From contig NZ_QNVV01000013.1 of assembly GCF_003384725.1 (NCBI RefSeq), positions 62,001-126,000 of the forward strand: DNA of 64,000 bases, in the 5' to 3' direction. The DNA comes from Chryseobacterium pennipullorum (lineage in GTDB: Bacteria; Bacteroidota; Bacteroidia; Flavobacteriales; Weeksellaceae). The position numbers and the translations under genes are program-made. The notes below the pieces were generated by a model that worked only from the letters and a program-made list of their open reading frames with translations, did not search any database and was not told the DNA's origin. Below, one piece after another: positions 53,727 to 62,524 of this stretch; the stretch's first letter is position 1, and each line of letters starts with the position of its first letter.

Positions 53727-54727
53727 TCTACATTGTAATAGGCTTTTTATGGCTTTCCATCTGTCTTTATATTATTCTGGGCGGAGCTGATTTTGGAGCA
53801 GGTATTGTGGAGCTTTTTACCAATAAGAAAGCCCGCCACAAAACACAGGAGATCATGTATGAATCGATAGCCCCTGTCTGGGAAGCCAATCATATGTGGC
53901 TGATCATTGCTATTGTAATCCTGTTCGTGGGATTTCCTGAAATTTATACGACCATGTCAACCTATCTTCATATTCCTCTGGTGCTGATGCTTGTCGGGAT
54001 TATTGCAAGAGGTACTGCCTTTACTTTCAGGCATTATGATGCCGTAAAGGATGACTGGCAGTTTTTATATACCCAAATATTTTACTACGCAAGTTTGCTG
54101 ACTCCATTCTTTTTGGGACTCATAGCCGCCGCAACGGTTTCTCACTCCATCAATCCTGATGCTTCAGGCTTCCTGGATCTTTATATTTTCAGCTGGCTCA
54201 ACTGGTTTGGGGTATCGGTCGGTTTGTTTACCGTAGCACTTTGTGCCTATCTTGCTTCAATCTTCTCATTAAGGGAAACCAAAGGTACTGATGAACTTCT
54301 GCTGATGATCAGAAAATCAAAACAGACGATGGTTTTTGTGGTCATTACCGGGATCCTGGTATTTGTCACTGCTTATATTTCAGATATTCCGCTATTAATG
54401 TGGGTGTTTTCCAAACCATTGGGGATTATGTCTATTGCTTTTGCGACGATTGCATTATTGCTGATTTTCAGAGCAATGAACCGGCAAAAACTGCTTCCTG
54501 TAAGGGCATTGGCAGGGTTCCAGATCGTTATGATTTTAGTAGCAGCAACCTATCAGCATAACCCTAATATCATTTTATTAGGAAACGGCCAGCACCTTTC
54601 GCTTTTAGAACATATGGCTCCCGAAAAAACAATTGCAGCCCTGGGATGGGCGCTGATGCTGGGTTCTTTATTTATTCTTCCATTTTTATTTTACCTGATG
54701 GCTTCCTTCAGCAGACTTAGAAAATGA
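53723..54727 (+). CDS. cydB: Cytochrome bd oxidase subunit II
   Basis: The second subunit of the bd oxidase. 334 residues with eight or nine helices; conserved LYIILGGADFGAGIVELF, YESIAPVWEANHMWLI and VLFVGFPEIYTTM at the start, and RGTAFTFRHYD. The start ATG shares four bases with the cydA stop, so the pair is translationally coupled. The stop codon overlaps the next gene's ATG again (ATGA), making a three-gene unit. Length is slightly below E. coli CydB (379), as common in Bacteroidota. Confidence 0.95.
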   Translation: MIYIVIGFLWLSICLYIILGGADFGAGIVELFTNKKARHKTQEIMYESIAPVWEANHMWLIIAIVILFVGFPEIYTTMSTYLHIPLVLMLVGIIARGTAFTFRHYDAVKDDWQFLYTQIFYYASLLTPFFLGLIAAATVSHSINPDASGFLDLYIFSWLNWFGVSVGLFTVALCAYLASIFSLRETKGTDELLLMIRKSKQTMVFVVITGILVFVTAYISDIPLLMWVFSKPLGIMSIAFATIALLLIFRAMNRQKLLPVRALAGFQIVMILVAATYQHNPNIILLGNGQHLSLLEHMAPEKTIAALGWALMLGSLFILPFLFYLMASFSRLRK

Positions 54728-55248
54728 CCCATATGAAGAGTTACAAGGATAAGAAAGAACTTATTGAAGAAATTAATAAAAGATATCAATTATACGATCA
54801 GGAACTTCAGGATATCCCAGAGGAGAAAAAGAACCTGCTCAAACCGGGGATCGACAAAACGCCATCACAAAATATTTCCTATCAGATCGGTTGGACAGGC
54901 CTACTGCTTCAATGGGAGTCTGATGAAAAGAAAGGAATTGAGGTAAAAACCCCGACTCACGAATATAAATGGAATAATCTAAAAGGGCTATATCAATCTT
55001 TCTACGATCAATATGGTTCTTACAGTTTAGCAGACCAGAGAATACTGTTAAAAAAGCAGGTCGATGAAATCATAGAATGGATCCAAAGTCTTGATGATCA
55101 CACGCTATTTGTTCCTGAACAAAGAATATGGGCAACAACACCAGCTAAATGGCCCGTTTGGAAATGGGTTCATATCAATACGGTTGCTCCTTTTACCAAC
55201 TTCAGGTCACAACTTCGAAAATGGAAAAAAGAAACCGGTACAGATTAG
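54724..55248 (+). CDS. ClbS/DfsB family four-helix-bundle protein
   Basis: 174 residues (start ATG 54724 overlapping the cydB stop; a second ATG lies at 54733). Opens SYKDKKELIEEINKRYQLYD and ends TVAPFTNFRSQLRKWKK, the start and end patterns of the ClbS/DfsB (DUF1706) family, which includes the colibactin self-resistance hydrolase and the bacilliredoxin-independent DinB-like stress proteins. Trp-rich middle (KWPVWKWVHI). Family fold is a DinB-like four-helix bundle. Its coupling to cydAB is unusual and unexplained; no colibactin genes are present, so a toxin-resistance role is not assumed. Confidence 0.82.
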   Translation: MTHMKSYKDKKELIEEINKRYQLYDQELQDIPEEKKNLLKPGIDKTPSQNISYQIGWTGLLLQWESDEKKGIEVKTPTHEYKWNNLKGLYQSFYDQYGSYSLADQRILLKKQVDEIIEWIQSLDDHTLFVPEQRIWATTPAKWPVWKWVHINTVAPFTNFRSQLRKWKKETGTD

Positions 55249-55264
55249 TTCTGCACCGGTTTTA
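55232..55264 (+). terminator. Terminator overlapping the ClbS-like stop codon
   Basis: ACCGGTACAGA pairs with TCTGCACCGGT around the TAG stop codon itself, followed by TTT. The stop codon lies in the loop. Confidence 0.7.
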
Positions 55265-55286
55265 TATTTAATTGTTTAAGCTATGC

Positions 55287-56984
55287 TTATGCCAGCTTCA
55301 TCAAAAGATTGTCATCAACCTTCTCCACTTTAACAAGATTATTCTTTGTCAGAGTTTTGGAAGCTTTATCCCATTTTTTACCGGATAACTGGCTTCTTTG
55401 TTTTACTTCAGCTAAAGCCATTGCTTCTTCCTGAGAATTAAGGATTTCAAGGATTACTTTTTCATCCTCACCCAATTCAATTTGTGGAACTGTTTTTTCA
55501 GGTCTCATCTGAGGGAAGAATAATACTTCCTGGATTGATGCATTGTTCGTTAAGAACATGATGAGTCTGTCCATCCCGATTCCTAATCCGGAAGTCGGTG
55601 GCATCCCGTATTCAAGAGCTCTTAAGAAGTCCTGGTCGATGAACATCGCTTCATCATCCCCTCTTTCAGATAAAGCCATCTGTGCTTCAAAACGCTCTCT
55701 TTGATCAATAGGGTCGTTAAGCTCCGAATAAGCATTAGCGATTTCTTTACCGCAAACCATTAATTCAAAACGCTCTGTCAAGCCCTCTTTGCTTCTGTGT
55801 TTCTTTGTGAGTGGAGACATTTCAATCGGGTAATCTGTAATGAATGTCGGCTGAATAAAGTTTCCTTCACATTTCTCACCGAAAATCTCATCAATCAGTT
55901 TTCCTTTACCCATCGTTTCATTGACCTCGATACCGATGGACTTGGCGAAATCAAATAATTCCTGCTCAGTTTTTCCCGTAATATCAAAACCTGTAAATCT
56001 CAGGATTGCCTCTGTCATAGAAACTCTTGGATAAGGAGCTTTGAAATCAACATGATGCTCTCCGAATGTAGCTGTTGTCGTTCCGTTGACCTGAATAGCA
56101 CAGAATTCCAACAACTTCTCTGTGAAATCCATCATCCAGTTGTAATCTTTATACGCTACATAGATTTCCATAGCGGTAAACTCAGGATTATGAGTTCTGT
56201 CCATTCCTTCATTTCTGAAGTTTTTAGAAAACTCATATACTCCGTCAAAACCACCTACGATCAATCTTTTAAGGTATAACTCATTAGCAATTCTTAAATA
56301 TAATGGAATATCCAATGCATTATGGTGCGTGATAAACGGTTTTGCAGCTGCTCCTCCTGGAATCGACTGTAAAATAGGAGTTTCCACCTCAAAATATCCT
56401 GCATCATTGAAGAAAGTTCTCATCGCGTTGAACAACTTTGTTCTCTTTACGAAAATTTCTTTCACCTGCGGGTTAACGGTCAGATCTACATAACGCTGTC
56501 TGTATCTTAATTCAGGATCCGTGAAGCCGTCATGTACCACTCCATTTTCATCAGTTTTTGCCTGAGGAAGCGGACGTAAAGCTTTGGTAAGGAGGGTAAA
56601 GTTCTTTACTAAAACCGTCTTCTCTCCTACCTGAGTGGTAAACAATTCCCCTTCGATACCGATGATATCACCGATATCCAAAAGATGCTTATACACTTCA
56701 TTATATAGTTCTTTATCTTCACCGGGACAGATTTCGTCTCTGTTGAAGTACACCTGGATTTTTCCTGTAGAGTCCTGCAATTCTGCAAAAGAAGCTTTCC
56801 CCTGAATTCTGCGGGACATCAATCTACCAGCGATCTTTACCTGTTTACTTTCAGAAAAGTCCTGTTTTATAGATTCTGTAGTATCTGTAATGGTATACTC
56901 ATCCGCAGGGAACGCATTAATCCCCATTTCAGTCAGCTTATTCAGCTTTTCTCTTCTAATGATTTCTTGTTCTGATAATTGCAT
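55287..56984 (-). CDS. lysS: Lysine--tRNA ligase (class II)
   Basis: Charges tRNA-Lys. 565 residues: an N-terminal OB-fold anticodon-binding domain (KVAGRLMSRRIQGKASFAEL region, here VKIAGRLMSRRIQGK) and a class II catalytic domain with motif 1 near AAKPFITHHNALDIPLYLRI, motif 2 FRNEGMDRTHNPEFTAMEIY and motif 3 GLGIGMDRLIMFLTNN. The extra C-terminal tail (LNSQEEAMALAEVKQRSQLS onward, about 60 residues) beyond the normal E. coli length (505) is a helical extension seen in Bacteroidota. The terminator of the cyd operon lies between the convergent genes. Confidence 0.97.
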   Translation of the reverse strand: MQLSEQEIIRREKLNKLTEMGINAFPADEYTITDTTESIKQDFSESKQVKIAGRLMSRRIQGKASFAELQDSTGKIQVYFNRDEICPGEDKELYNEVYKHLLDIGDIIGIEGELFTTQVGEKTVLVKNFTLLTKALRPLPQAKTDENGVVHDGFTDPELRYRQRYVDLTVNPQVKEIFVKRTKLFNAMRTFFNDAGYFEVETPILQSIPGGAAAKPFITHHNALDIPLYLRIANELYLKRLIVGGFDGVYEFSKNFRNEGMDRTHNPEFTAMEIYVAYKDYNWMMDFTEKLLEFCAIQVNGTTTATFGEHHVDFKAPYPRVSMTEAILRFTGFDITGKTEQELFDFAKSIGIEVNETMGKGKLIDEIFGEKCEGNFIQPTFITDYPIEMSPLTKKHRSKEGLTERFELMVCGKEIANAYSELNDPIDQRERFEAQMALSERGDDEAMFIDQDFLRALEYGMPPTSGLGIGMDRLIMFLTNNASIQEVLFFPQMRPEKTVPQIELGEDEKVILEILNSQEEAMALAEVKQRSQLSGKKWDKASKTLTKNNLVKVEKVDDNLLMKLA

Positions 56985-57187
56985 TTCTTATTTTTCTAAA
57001 AGCGTACAAATTTAGGCATTTTTGGGCTGACCGTCAACGGCTTTTTTCAGAAATTTTAAAATGTGAATATGAACAAAGAATTTGGGGGGATAGAAAGCCG
57101 GAATTTTGATCTAAAACCGGGAGATAGTAGGAGGTCCCTTTATAAAAAGACATTTAGCTTTAATGAGAATAAAAGTCGATGATTCTC

Positions 57188-58117
57188 TTATCCTAACCAT
57201 TCTCTCCTCTTTCCCTGAGGAATAAAGGTCCATGCCAGTATTCTGCTTATCTTCTGTCCCTGAGCCATGTCGATTATCTTTACCTCTACTGCTTTTACCT
57301 TCTTCAAAAGCGTAGTCAGTTTGTATAGATTATCCTTTTTAGAAACCAAGCAGGTAAACCAAAGAACCTGAGATGAATACTGAACACTTTCATTAATCAT
57401 ATTGGTAATGAATGTCAATTCACCACCTTCACACCATAATTCTGACTGCTGTCCGCCAAAATTCAGTAATGTTTTTGACCCCTTTCCTTTATTTAAGCTT
57501 TTTGTTTTTCTAAGATTTCCTTTGATCATAGACTCTTTTGAATCATGAAAAGGTGGATTACACATAGAAAAGGTAAGCCTGTCTTCAGAACCTATTATAT
57601 TCCTGAATATATAGTTGGAGTCTGGCTGATGCTTCAGTTCAATTACTGATGACAGGTCCGGATTTTGATCTAAAATATGCTGGGCGTTTTTCAGAGAATC
57701 TTCATTGATATCTGATCCAAGCATCTTCCAGCCATAGGATTTATGGGCTATTAAAGGATAAACAAGATTAGCTCCTACTCCAACATCAAGTCCTTTCACA
57801 GAAGTTCCTGTTGGAATTTTATCTTTCTGTTCTGCCAATAGATCAGCAATATAATGAACATAATCTGCCCGTCCCGGAATAGGTGGACACAAATTGGTAT
57901 CGGGAATATCCCAGTCCTTAATATTGTAGAAGTGTAATAATAATGCTTTATTGAGTAATTTTACAGCCTCAGGAATGCTGAAATTAATAGTTCTTGTCCC
58001 ATGAACATTCACAAAGACGTAATGTTTCAGTTCTGGCACACAAGAAATAAGCAGATCAAAATCATAGGGATTACGATGCAGATTTCTTGTATGCAGACTG
58101 GATTTTTCGGTGGACAT
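57188..58117 (-). CDS. rlmF: 23S rRNA (adenine1618-N6)-methyltransferase
   Basis: 309 residues with the family's start LHTRNLHRNPYDFDLLIS (HRNPYDF is diagnostic), the SAM site LDVGVGANLVYPLI, and the catalytic N6-adenine motif CNPPFHDSKESM (NPPF). C-terminal FTCLVSKKDNLYKLTTLLKK is typical as well. Length compares well with E. coli RlmF (308). It starts three bases beyond the cytochrome gene's stop, so they may share a transcript. Confidence 0.95.
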   Translation of the reverse strand: MSTEKSSLHTRNLHRNPYDFDLLISCVPELKHYVFVNVHGTRTINFSIPEAVKLLNKALLLHFYNIKDWDIPDTNLCPPIPGRADYVHYIADLLAEQKDKIPTGTSVKGLDVGVGANLVYPLIAHKSYGWKMLGSDINEDSLKNAQHILDQNPDLSSVIELKHQPDSNYIFRNIIGSEDRLTFSMCNPPFHDSKESMIKGNLRKTKSLNKGKGSKTLLNFGGQQSELWCEGGELTFITNMINESVQYSSQVLWFTCLVSKKDNLYKLTTLLKKVKAVEVKIIDMAQGQKISRILAWTFIPQGKRREWLG

Positions 58118-58120
58118 ATT

Positions 58121-58492
58121 TTACTTCTTCTGACTCAGAATATATTCCACCATTTTTTTAGCATCTTCTTTAGATACCTGTGGATGGGCTGCCATAGGCA
58201 CTCCGCCCCAGACTCCACTGCCGCCTTCTATAATTTTGGACGCTAGCAGCTCGATATCTTTTTGAGAATATTTGTCTGCTATTTCCTGATAAGAAGGTCC
58301 TATCATTCTCTCATTAAGAGCGTGGCATCCCGAACAGTCTAATGTTTCGATGATCTGGTCACCGGAAAGATTGGATTGCGCAGGTTCTGAAACAACGTTT
58401 TCAGAAGAAACCGCCACCTCTGCTGTATTTTCTTTTTTAGAACAGGAAAGAATCAGAAGACCCAGAACTCCTGTCAAAAGTATGTTTTTCAT
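58121..58492 (-). CDS. Lipoprotein c-type cytochrome
   Basis: 123 residues. Lipobox LLILSCSKK predicts lipid attachment at Cys17. The haem site is CSGCH at 53-57 and a probable axial Met is in GGVPMAAHP (about 100). After that comes a C-terminal helix QVSKEDAKKMVEYIL, typical of cytochrome c551/552-like small electron carriers. Anchored to the periplasmic face of a membrane. It starts at the overlap TAATG with the upstream small lipoprotein gene. A redox role for the bd oxidase or elsewhere cannot be specified. Confidence 0.88.
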   Translation of the reverse strand: MKNILLTGVLGLLILSCSKKENTAEVAVSSENVVSEPAQSNLSGDQIIETLDCSGCHALNERMIGPSYQEIADKYSQKDIELLASKIIEGGSGVWGGVPMAAHPQVSKEDAKKMVEYILSQKK

Positions 58493-58719
58493 TATTTAGT
58501 AAGCGTATCTGCTTTGGCTTCACTTGGCGGCACAGACATGGCTGCATTAACATCTGCTTCAGGCTTATTACGTGTTGTCGCCGAAGAATCCACAACAACA
58601 GTAGTTGCTTCAGGCTCTTCAAGCATTGTGTTGCTGTCCTGTAATGAGTGATCCACTTTTTTCGAACAGTTAACCACTAATAAACCTCCGATGAATGCGA
58701 TAGCTAATACTTTTTTCAT
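58492..58719 (-). CDS. Small lipoprotein, unknown function
   Basis: 75 residues. A lipobox (GGLLVVNCSKK) predicts lipidation of Cys18; the rest is low-complexity, Ala/Thr/Asp-rich and probably disordered (EATTVVVDSSATTRNKPEAD). The stop codon overlaps the cytochrome start by one base, so the two are likely translated together. Too short and compositional for a family call. Confidence 0.65.
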   Translation of the reverse strand: MKKVLAIAFIGGLLVVNCSKKVDHSLQDSNTMLEEPEATTVVVDSSATTRNKPEADVNAAMSVPPSEAKADTLTK

Positions 58720-58908
58720 TTTTTTCTAATTTGAAAGCAAAAATATAAAAAATAAAGTTTTAAACTTATGACAAATGTTTTCTTTGATAAATAATTTTCA
58801 AAAGCAGTTCTGTAATTTTTTGAAAATTTAATTCAAATAGTAGGGATATTTGAATTAGGTTATTACTTTTGCATAAGAAATGTTCCACATTCAAAATGAT
58901 ACTAAACC

Positions 58909-59364
58909 ATGACTCAAAAAAATTTATTACGCACGGCTTTATTGGCTGTACTTTCCTCTCTTGTGTTATCCTGTGACAATTCTTCCTCTGAAGATCAGAA
59001 GTCGGAATACTCTGATAAAATAGAATCGGCAACTTTATTAAAAACCACAAAATCATGGGACGGTACGCTGTACACCAGCTACCCTACCGGACAGCCTGAA
59101 ATCTCGGTGCTTAAAATTTCTGTACCCCCCAACAAAGCTTTGGACTGGCATAAGCACCCCGTTATCAACGCGGCCTATGTTGAAAAAGGGGAAATTCAGG
59201 TGGAACGAAAAGAAGATGGTAAGACTCAATGGATCAGGCAGGGCCAGGCTGTTCCTGAAATGGTCAATATCGCACACCGGGGCAAGACCGGAGAAAAAGG
59301 AGCTACGCTTATCGTTTTTTATAGCGGCACACCGGACCTGCCTCTTTCAGAACCCGTACATTAA
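58909..59364 (+). CDS. Cupin-domain lipoprotein
   Basis: 151 residues. Lipobox LSSLVLSCDNS suggests lipidation at Cys22. A single cupin barrel follows with motif 1 DWHKHPVINAAYVEKGEIQV (metal-ligand His residues of a GxHxH-like site, here WHKHP) and motif 2-like KGATLIVFYSGTP, in which the usual second His is missing. It resembles small periplasmic cupins whose substrates are unknown. The promoter region holds TACTTTTG (58864-58871), compatible with a -7 box. Confidence 0.8.
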   Translation: MTQKNLLRTALLAVLSSLVLSCDNSSSEDQKSEYSDKIESATLLKTTKSWDGTLYTSYPTGQPEISVLKISVPPNKALDWHKHPVINAAYVEKGEIQVERKEDGKTQWIRQGQAVPEMVNIAHRGKTGEKGATLIVFYSGTPDLPLSEPVH

Positions 59365-59511
59365 ATAGATTTCAACAATGGGTTCGCAAGGCCACTTCAT
59401 TCAGCTAATAAGATCACTCTACTGAATGAACTGCTGTTGCGATAATTTTTAACTTGATCATAATAACATCTTCGATCTCAGCGTTTGAATAAAGAGTATT
59501 ATATTTAAAAC

Positions 59512-60156
59512 ATGGTTTTAATCTCAAAAATTCTGTTTTTCACCAGCCATCATGGTTTTTATACTGTGATTCTGCTATTTGCATTCTTTGTCCTTATTTC
59601 CTATCTGACGAAAAAAGCATGGTTTCTTGCTCCGATTATTCCATTGGCTATTCTAAATGGTCTTGGCGGGCAGTTCTTAAATGCATGGTTCCTCAATACC
59701 TACGGTACAGAAAGTACAGCCATCATCACTTCTGATGTAGAGACCAACTCAACATTGAATGATATGTATATCCACGATTATGAAGCTATTGTCAAAAAGC
59801 AGGACGGAAAATATGTTTCGACATTCTTTTCCACCACAACAGCGGCAATTTATCCTATTGAAAATGCAATAAGGATTCCGCGACCAGAGGTTCCATTTCC
59901 GGTAAAGTATATTCCGGGATACGAAAAAAACATGGTGATTCTTTATAACCGATCTGAAGAAGGACAGGCAGTTCTAAAATATTCTAAATTGGCTCCTGTG
60001 AACTCTGCGAAGATCAAATATGAAGCGGACAGAACCAATAAAGAGTTTATTGAAGAATACATCTCAGCGCTTGAAAATTATACCCGGGAATATCATGACG
60101 AAGTCTATGATCAAAAACTTAAAGAACTTAAACGGGAGCTCAGGGATCTCCGATAA
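59512..60156 (+). CDS. Hypothetical membrane protein
   Basis: 214 residues. Two or three N-terminal hydrophobic segments (about 5-65, VILLFAFFVLISYL and WFLAPIIPLAILNGLGG), then a soluble domain with GTESTAIITSDVETNSTLND and a C-terminal highly charged helix (DQKLKELKRELRDLR). No family is recognised. It ends 74 bases before the trp leader peptide and appears unrelated to it. Confidence 0.7.
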   Translation: MVLISKILFFTSHHGFYTVILLFAFFVLISYLTKKAWFLAPIIPLAILNGLGGQFLNAWFLNTYGTESTAIITSDVETNSTLNDMYIHDYEAIVKKQDGKYVSTFFSTTTAAIYPIENAIRIPRPEVPFPVKYIPGYEKNMVILYNRSEEGQAVLKYSKLAPVNSAKIKYEADRTNKEFIEEYISALENYTREYHDEVYDQKLKELKRELRDLR

Positions 60157-60217
60157 AGGATTTCAAGAGTATTTTTTATTTTTTGACATTTTTTACTTTT
60201 TGTATTGAAAAAATTTC

Positions 60218-60225
60218 TAAATTTG
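60218..60225 (+). promoter_or_regulatory. -7 box (TAAATTTG) of the trp operon
   Basis: Exact TAnnTTTG match. A transcription start six or seven bases downstream would lie at about 60231, eight bases ahead of the likely leader-peptide ATG at 60239. A possible TTTG (60199-60202) lies with a short 15-base spacer. Confidence 0.5.
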
Positions 60226-60238
60226 TCCCATGTTTAAA

Positions 60239-60307
60239 ATGAACAACAATATTTGGTGGTGGCTTTCAAACTCTTCGTCGGGTCTGGAGGTATTGTCATG
60301 TTGTTGA
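60239..60307 (+). CDS. trpL: trp operon leader peptide (three consecutive Trp codons)
   Basis: A 22-residue reading frame MNNNIWWWLSNSSSGLEVLSCC ends at TGA 60305-60307 (split here as MNNNIWWWLSN and SSSGLEVLSCC). TGG TGG TGG occupies 60254-60262. An in-frame ATG at 60230 would add MFK but lies almost on the predicted transcript start. The frame precedes an intrinsic terminator and trpE, the classical ribosome-mediated attenuation layout: ribosome stalling at Trp codons under low charged tRNA-Trp would let transcription continue. Trp-rich leaders are well known in proteobacteria; here the same logic is visible in a flavobacterium. Confidence 0.85.
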   Translation: MNNNIWWWLSNSSSGLEVLSCC

Positions 60308-60341
60308 TTACACAGCAGAAATAATAAAACAAACAATATAT

Positions 60342-60374
60342 AGGCTTTGACGGATACCGTTGAAGCCTTTTTTT
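60342..60374 (+). terminator. trp attenuator terminator
   Basis: AGGCTTTGACGG (60342-60353) pairs fully, with two G-U pairs, with CCGTTGAAGCCT (60357-60368) around an ATA loop, followed by seven Ts. It lies 34 bases after the leader stop and 28 before trpE. A candidate antiterminator partner is TTCGTCGGG (60274-60282), which can pair with UUUGACGGA, though several pairs are G-U. Confidence 0.9.
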
Positions 60375-60402
60375 ATTCCTTAATCCTACAAAAAACAAAA
60401 AG

Positions 60403-61827
60403 ATGTTTACTGATCCTATCAAAATAAAAACTGTTTCGAAAAAAACGTTGGGAGATCTTCATACTCCCATGAATATTTACCTGAAGATCAGGGATAAATT
60501 CCGGGACACCATTCTTCTGGAAAGCTCTGATTCTAAAAGTATTGACAATAACTTTTCCTTTATTGCCGTCAATGCTATAGCAGGAATTGAAGTGAAAAAC
60601 CTTAATGAGTTTGAGATCAAACTTCCTGCTTCTGCTCCTGTAAAACAGCTGATCAACGAACAAAATATCACTGACATTTTTGAAAATTTCAGGAATGTCT
60701 TCAAGTGTGAAGCTACTTCGGATCCTATAGAACAGACTGCTCAGAGTCTTTTTGGCTACACCAGCTTTGAGGCAGTACAATTCTTTGAAAATATTAATCT
60801 AAAAGCACAAAGTCCTGAAGTGGAGATTCCTGTTTTAAGATACAGATTATACCAGTATGTCATTGCCATCAATCACTTCAATGATGAAATGCATATCATT
60901 GAAAATCTGACTGCCGGCGTAAAATCTGAACTTCATCTTTTGGAAAACCTCATCAAAAACCAGAATACTCCGGTTTATCCTTTTGAAAAAACAGGCCTGG
61001 AAACCTCCAACATTACAGATGAAGACTATATCGACCTGGTAAAAACAGCTCAGAAGCACTGTATGAGAGGTGATGTTTTTCAGCTGGTGCTCAGCAGAAG
61101 ATTTCAGCAGAAGTTTAAAGGTGACGAATTTAACGTATACCGTGCGTTGCGAAACATCAATCCATCTCCTTACCTGTTTTATTTTGATTACGGAAATTAC
61201 AAACTATTCGGATCAAGTCCCGAAAGCCAGCTGATTATTAAAAACAATAAAGCAATTATTCATCCTATTGCCGGAACGTCCAAGAGAACGGGAAATCTAG
61301 GAACTGATCTTCAGGCCATCGAGGTATTAAAAGCGGATCCTAAAGAGAATGCAGAACACACTATGCTGGTGGACCTGGCCAGAAATGATCTGGGAAAAAT
61401 GGGAAAAAATGTAACGGTTACAAAGCTCAAAGAAATCCAGTTATTTTCCCATGTGATCCATATGGTAAGCGAAGTGACTGCAGATGTGCCGGCTGATATC
61501 AACCCGCTGGAAATGGTTTCTGCCACATTCCCCCAGGGAACATTAAGCGGAGCTCCCAAGCATAAGGCTTTGCAGCTTATCAATCAGTATGAAAAAGATT
61601 CAAGAGGCTACTACGGAGGCTGCATCGGTATTATCGGTCTCAATGGTACCTGCAACCAGGCCATTATGATCAGAACTTTTCTAAGTAAGAACAATACCCT
61701 TTATTACCAGGCCGGTGCTGGTCTTGTGGCCAAATCAATCCCAGAAAACGAACTGCAGGAAGTCAATAACAAACTCAATGCTCTGAAAAAAGCGGTTGAA
61801 AAAGCAGAAAAATTAGTTGAAAGCTAG
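60403..61827 (+). CDS. trpE: Anthranilate synthase component I
   Basis: Makes anthranilate from chorismate with TrpG. 474 residues: the feedback Trp-site motif LLESSDS (about 39-45) near the N terminus, then the chorismate-binding core with QLVLSRRFQQKF, GSSPESQLIIKN, HPIAGTSKRTG, AEHTMLVDLARNDLGK and FPQGTLSGAPKHKA. The Trp-site suggests allosteric inhibition by tryptophan in addition to attenuation. Length is close to E. coli TrpE (520). First structural gene after the leader; 50-base gap to trpG. Confidence 0.97.
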   Translation: MFTDPIKIKTVSKKTLGDLHTPMNIYLKIRDKFRDTILLESSDSKSIDNNFSFIAVNAIAGIEVKNLNEFEIKLPASAPVKQLINEQNITDIFENFRNVFKCEATSDPIEQTAQSLFGYTSFEAVQFFENINLKAQSPEVEIPVLRYRLYQYVIAINHFNDEMHIIENLTAGVKSELHLLENLIKNQNTPVYPFEKTGLETSNITDEDYIDLVKTAQKHCMRGDVFQLVLSRRFQQKFKGDEFNVYRALRNINPSPYLFYFDYGNYKLFGSSPESQLIIKNNKAIIHPIAGTSKRTGNLGTDLQAIEVLKADPKENAEHTMLVDLARNDLGKMGKNVTVTKLKEIQLFSHVIHMVSEVTADVPADINPLEMVSATFPQGTLSGAPKHKALQLINQYEKDSRGYYGGCIGIIGLNGTCNQAIMIRTFLSKNNTLYYQAGAGLVAKSIPENELQEVNNKLNALKKAVEKAEKLVES

Positions 61828-61877
61828 ACCATCAGGAATTACAGAAGACCTTACAATCAATCAGAAAAAAACAAAAA

Positions 61878-62483
61878 ATGAACAACAATATACCATCAGC
61901 AACCGATCAACCGCTTCAGGTTCTTGTATTTGACAATTACGACAGCTTCACTTATAATCTTGTCCAGATCATTGAGAGAATTCTGGGTCAGAGCGTAGAT
62001 GTAGTCAGAAACGACCAAATCACACTGGAAGAAGTCGGGAAATATGATAAGATCATTCTTTCTCCGGGTCCGGGGATTCCTGAAGAAGCAGGAATTTTAT
62101 TGGATTTGATTAAAGAATATGCGCCTACTAAAAGTATCCTCGGAGTATGTCTCGGCCAGCAGGCCATTGCAGAAGCTTTTGGTGGAAACCTTATCAATCT
62201 GTCTGAAATTTTCCATGGGGTGGCTACCACAACTGATCTGGTAAAAGAAGACACCAAACTTTTCAGGGATCTGAATTCCGGATTGGAAGTAGGACGGTAT
62301 CATAGCTGGGCGGTAGATCCGGAAGGGTTTCCGGAGGAACTGGAAATTACAGCAATAGACGATGCCGGAATGATTATGGCGCTCCAGCACAAAACTTATG
62401 ATGTACATGGAGTACAATTTCATCCTGAAAGCATTTTAACACCTGACGGAGAAACCATTATTAAAAACTTTCTTTTACCGTGA
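61878..62483 (+). CDS. trpG: Anthranilate synthase component II (glutamine amidotransferase)
   Basis: Supplies ammonia from glutamine to TrpE. 201 residues with the class I GATase fold: DNYDSFTYNLVQ, ILSPGPGIPEEAG, the nucleophile Cys91 in GVCLGQQAIAEAFGG, and HGVQFHPESILTPDG with the catalytic His and Glu. The N-terminal 12 residues (MNNNIPSATDQP) are an extension before the domain; the first bases of the gene (ATGAACAACAATAT) repeat those of the leader peptide. It overlaps a possible GTG start of trpD by four bases. Confidence 0.97.
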   Translation: MNNNIPSATDQPLQVLVFDNYDSFTYNLVQIIERILGQSVDVVRNDQITLEEVGKYDKIILSPGPGIPEEAGILLDLIKEYAPTKSILGVCLGQQAIAEAFGGNLINLSEIFHGVATTTDLVKEDTKLFRDLNSGLEVGRYHSWAVDPEGFPEELEITAIDDAGMIMALQHKTYDVHGVQFHPESILTPDGETIIKNFLLP

Positions 62484-62524
62484 AAACCACAGAAATCCCT
62501 GCAACCATAATAAAAACACCTCAA

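Noticed and set aside
54724..55248. Colibactin resistance function for the ClbS-like gene
   Set aside because: No colibactin genes are present, and the family is broad; only the fold-level assignment is kept.
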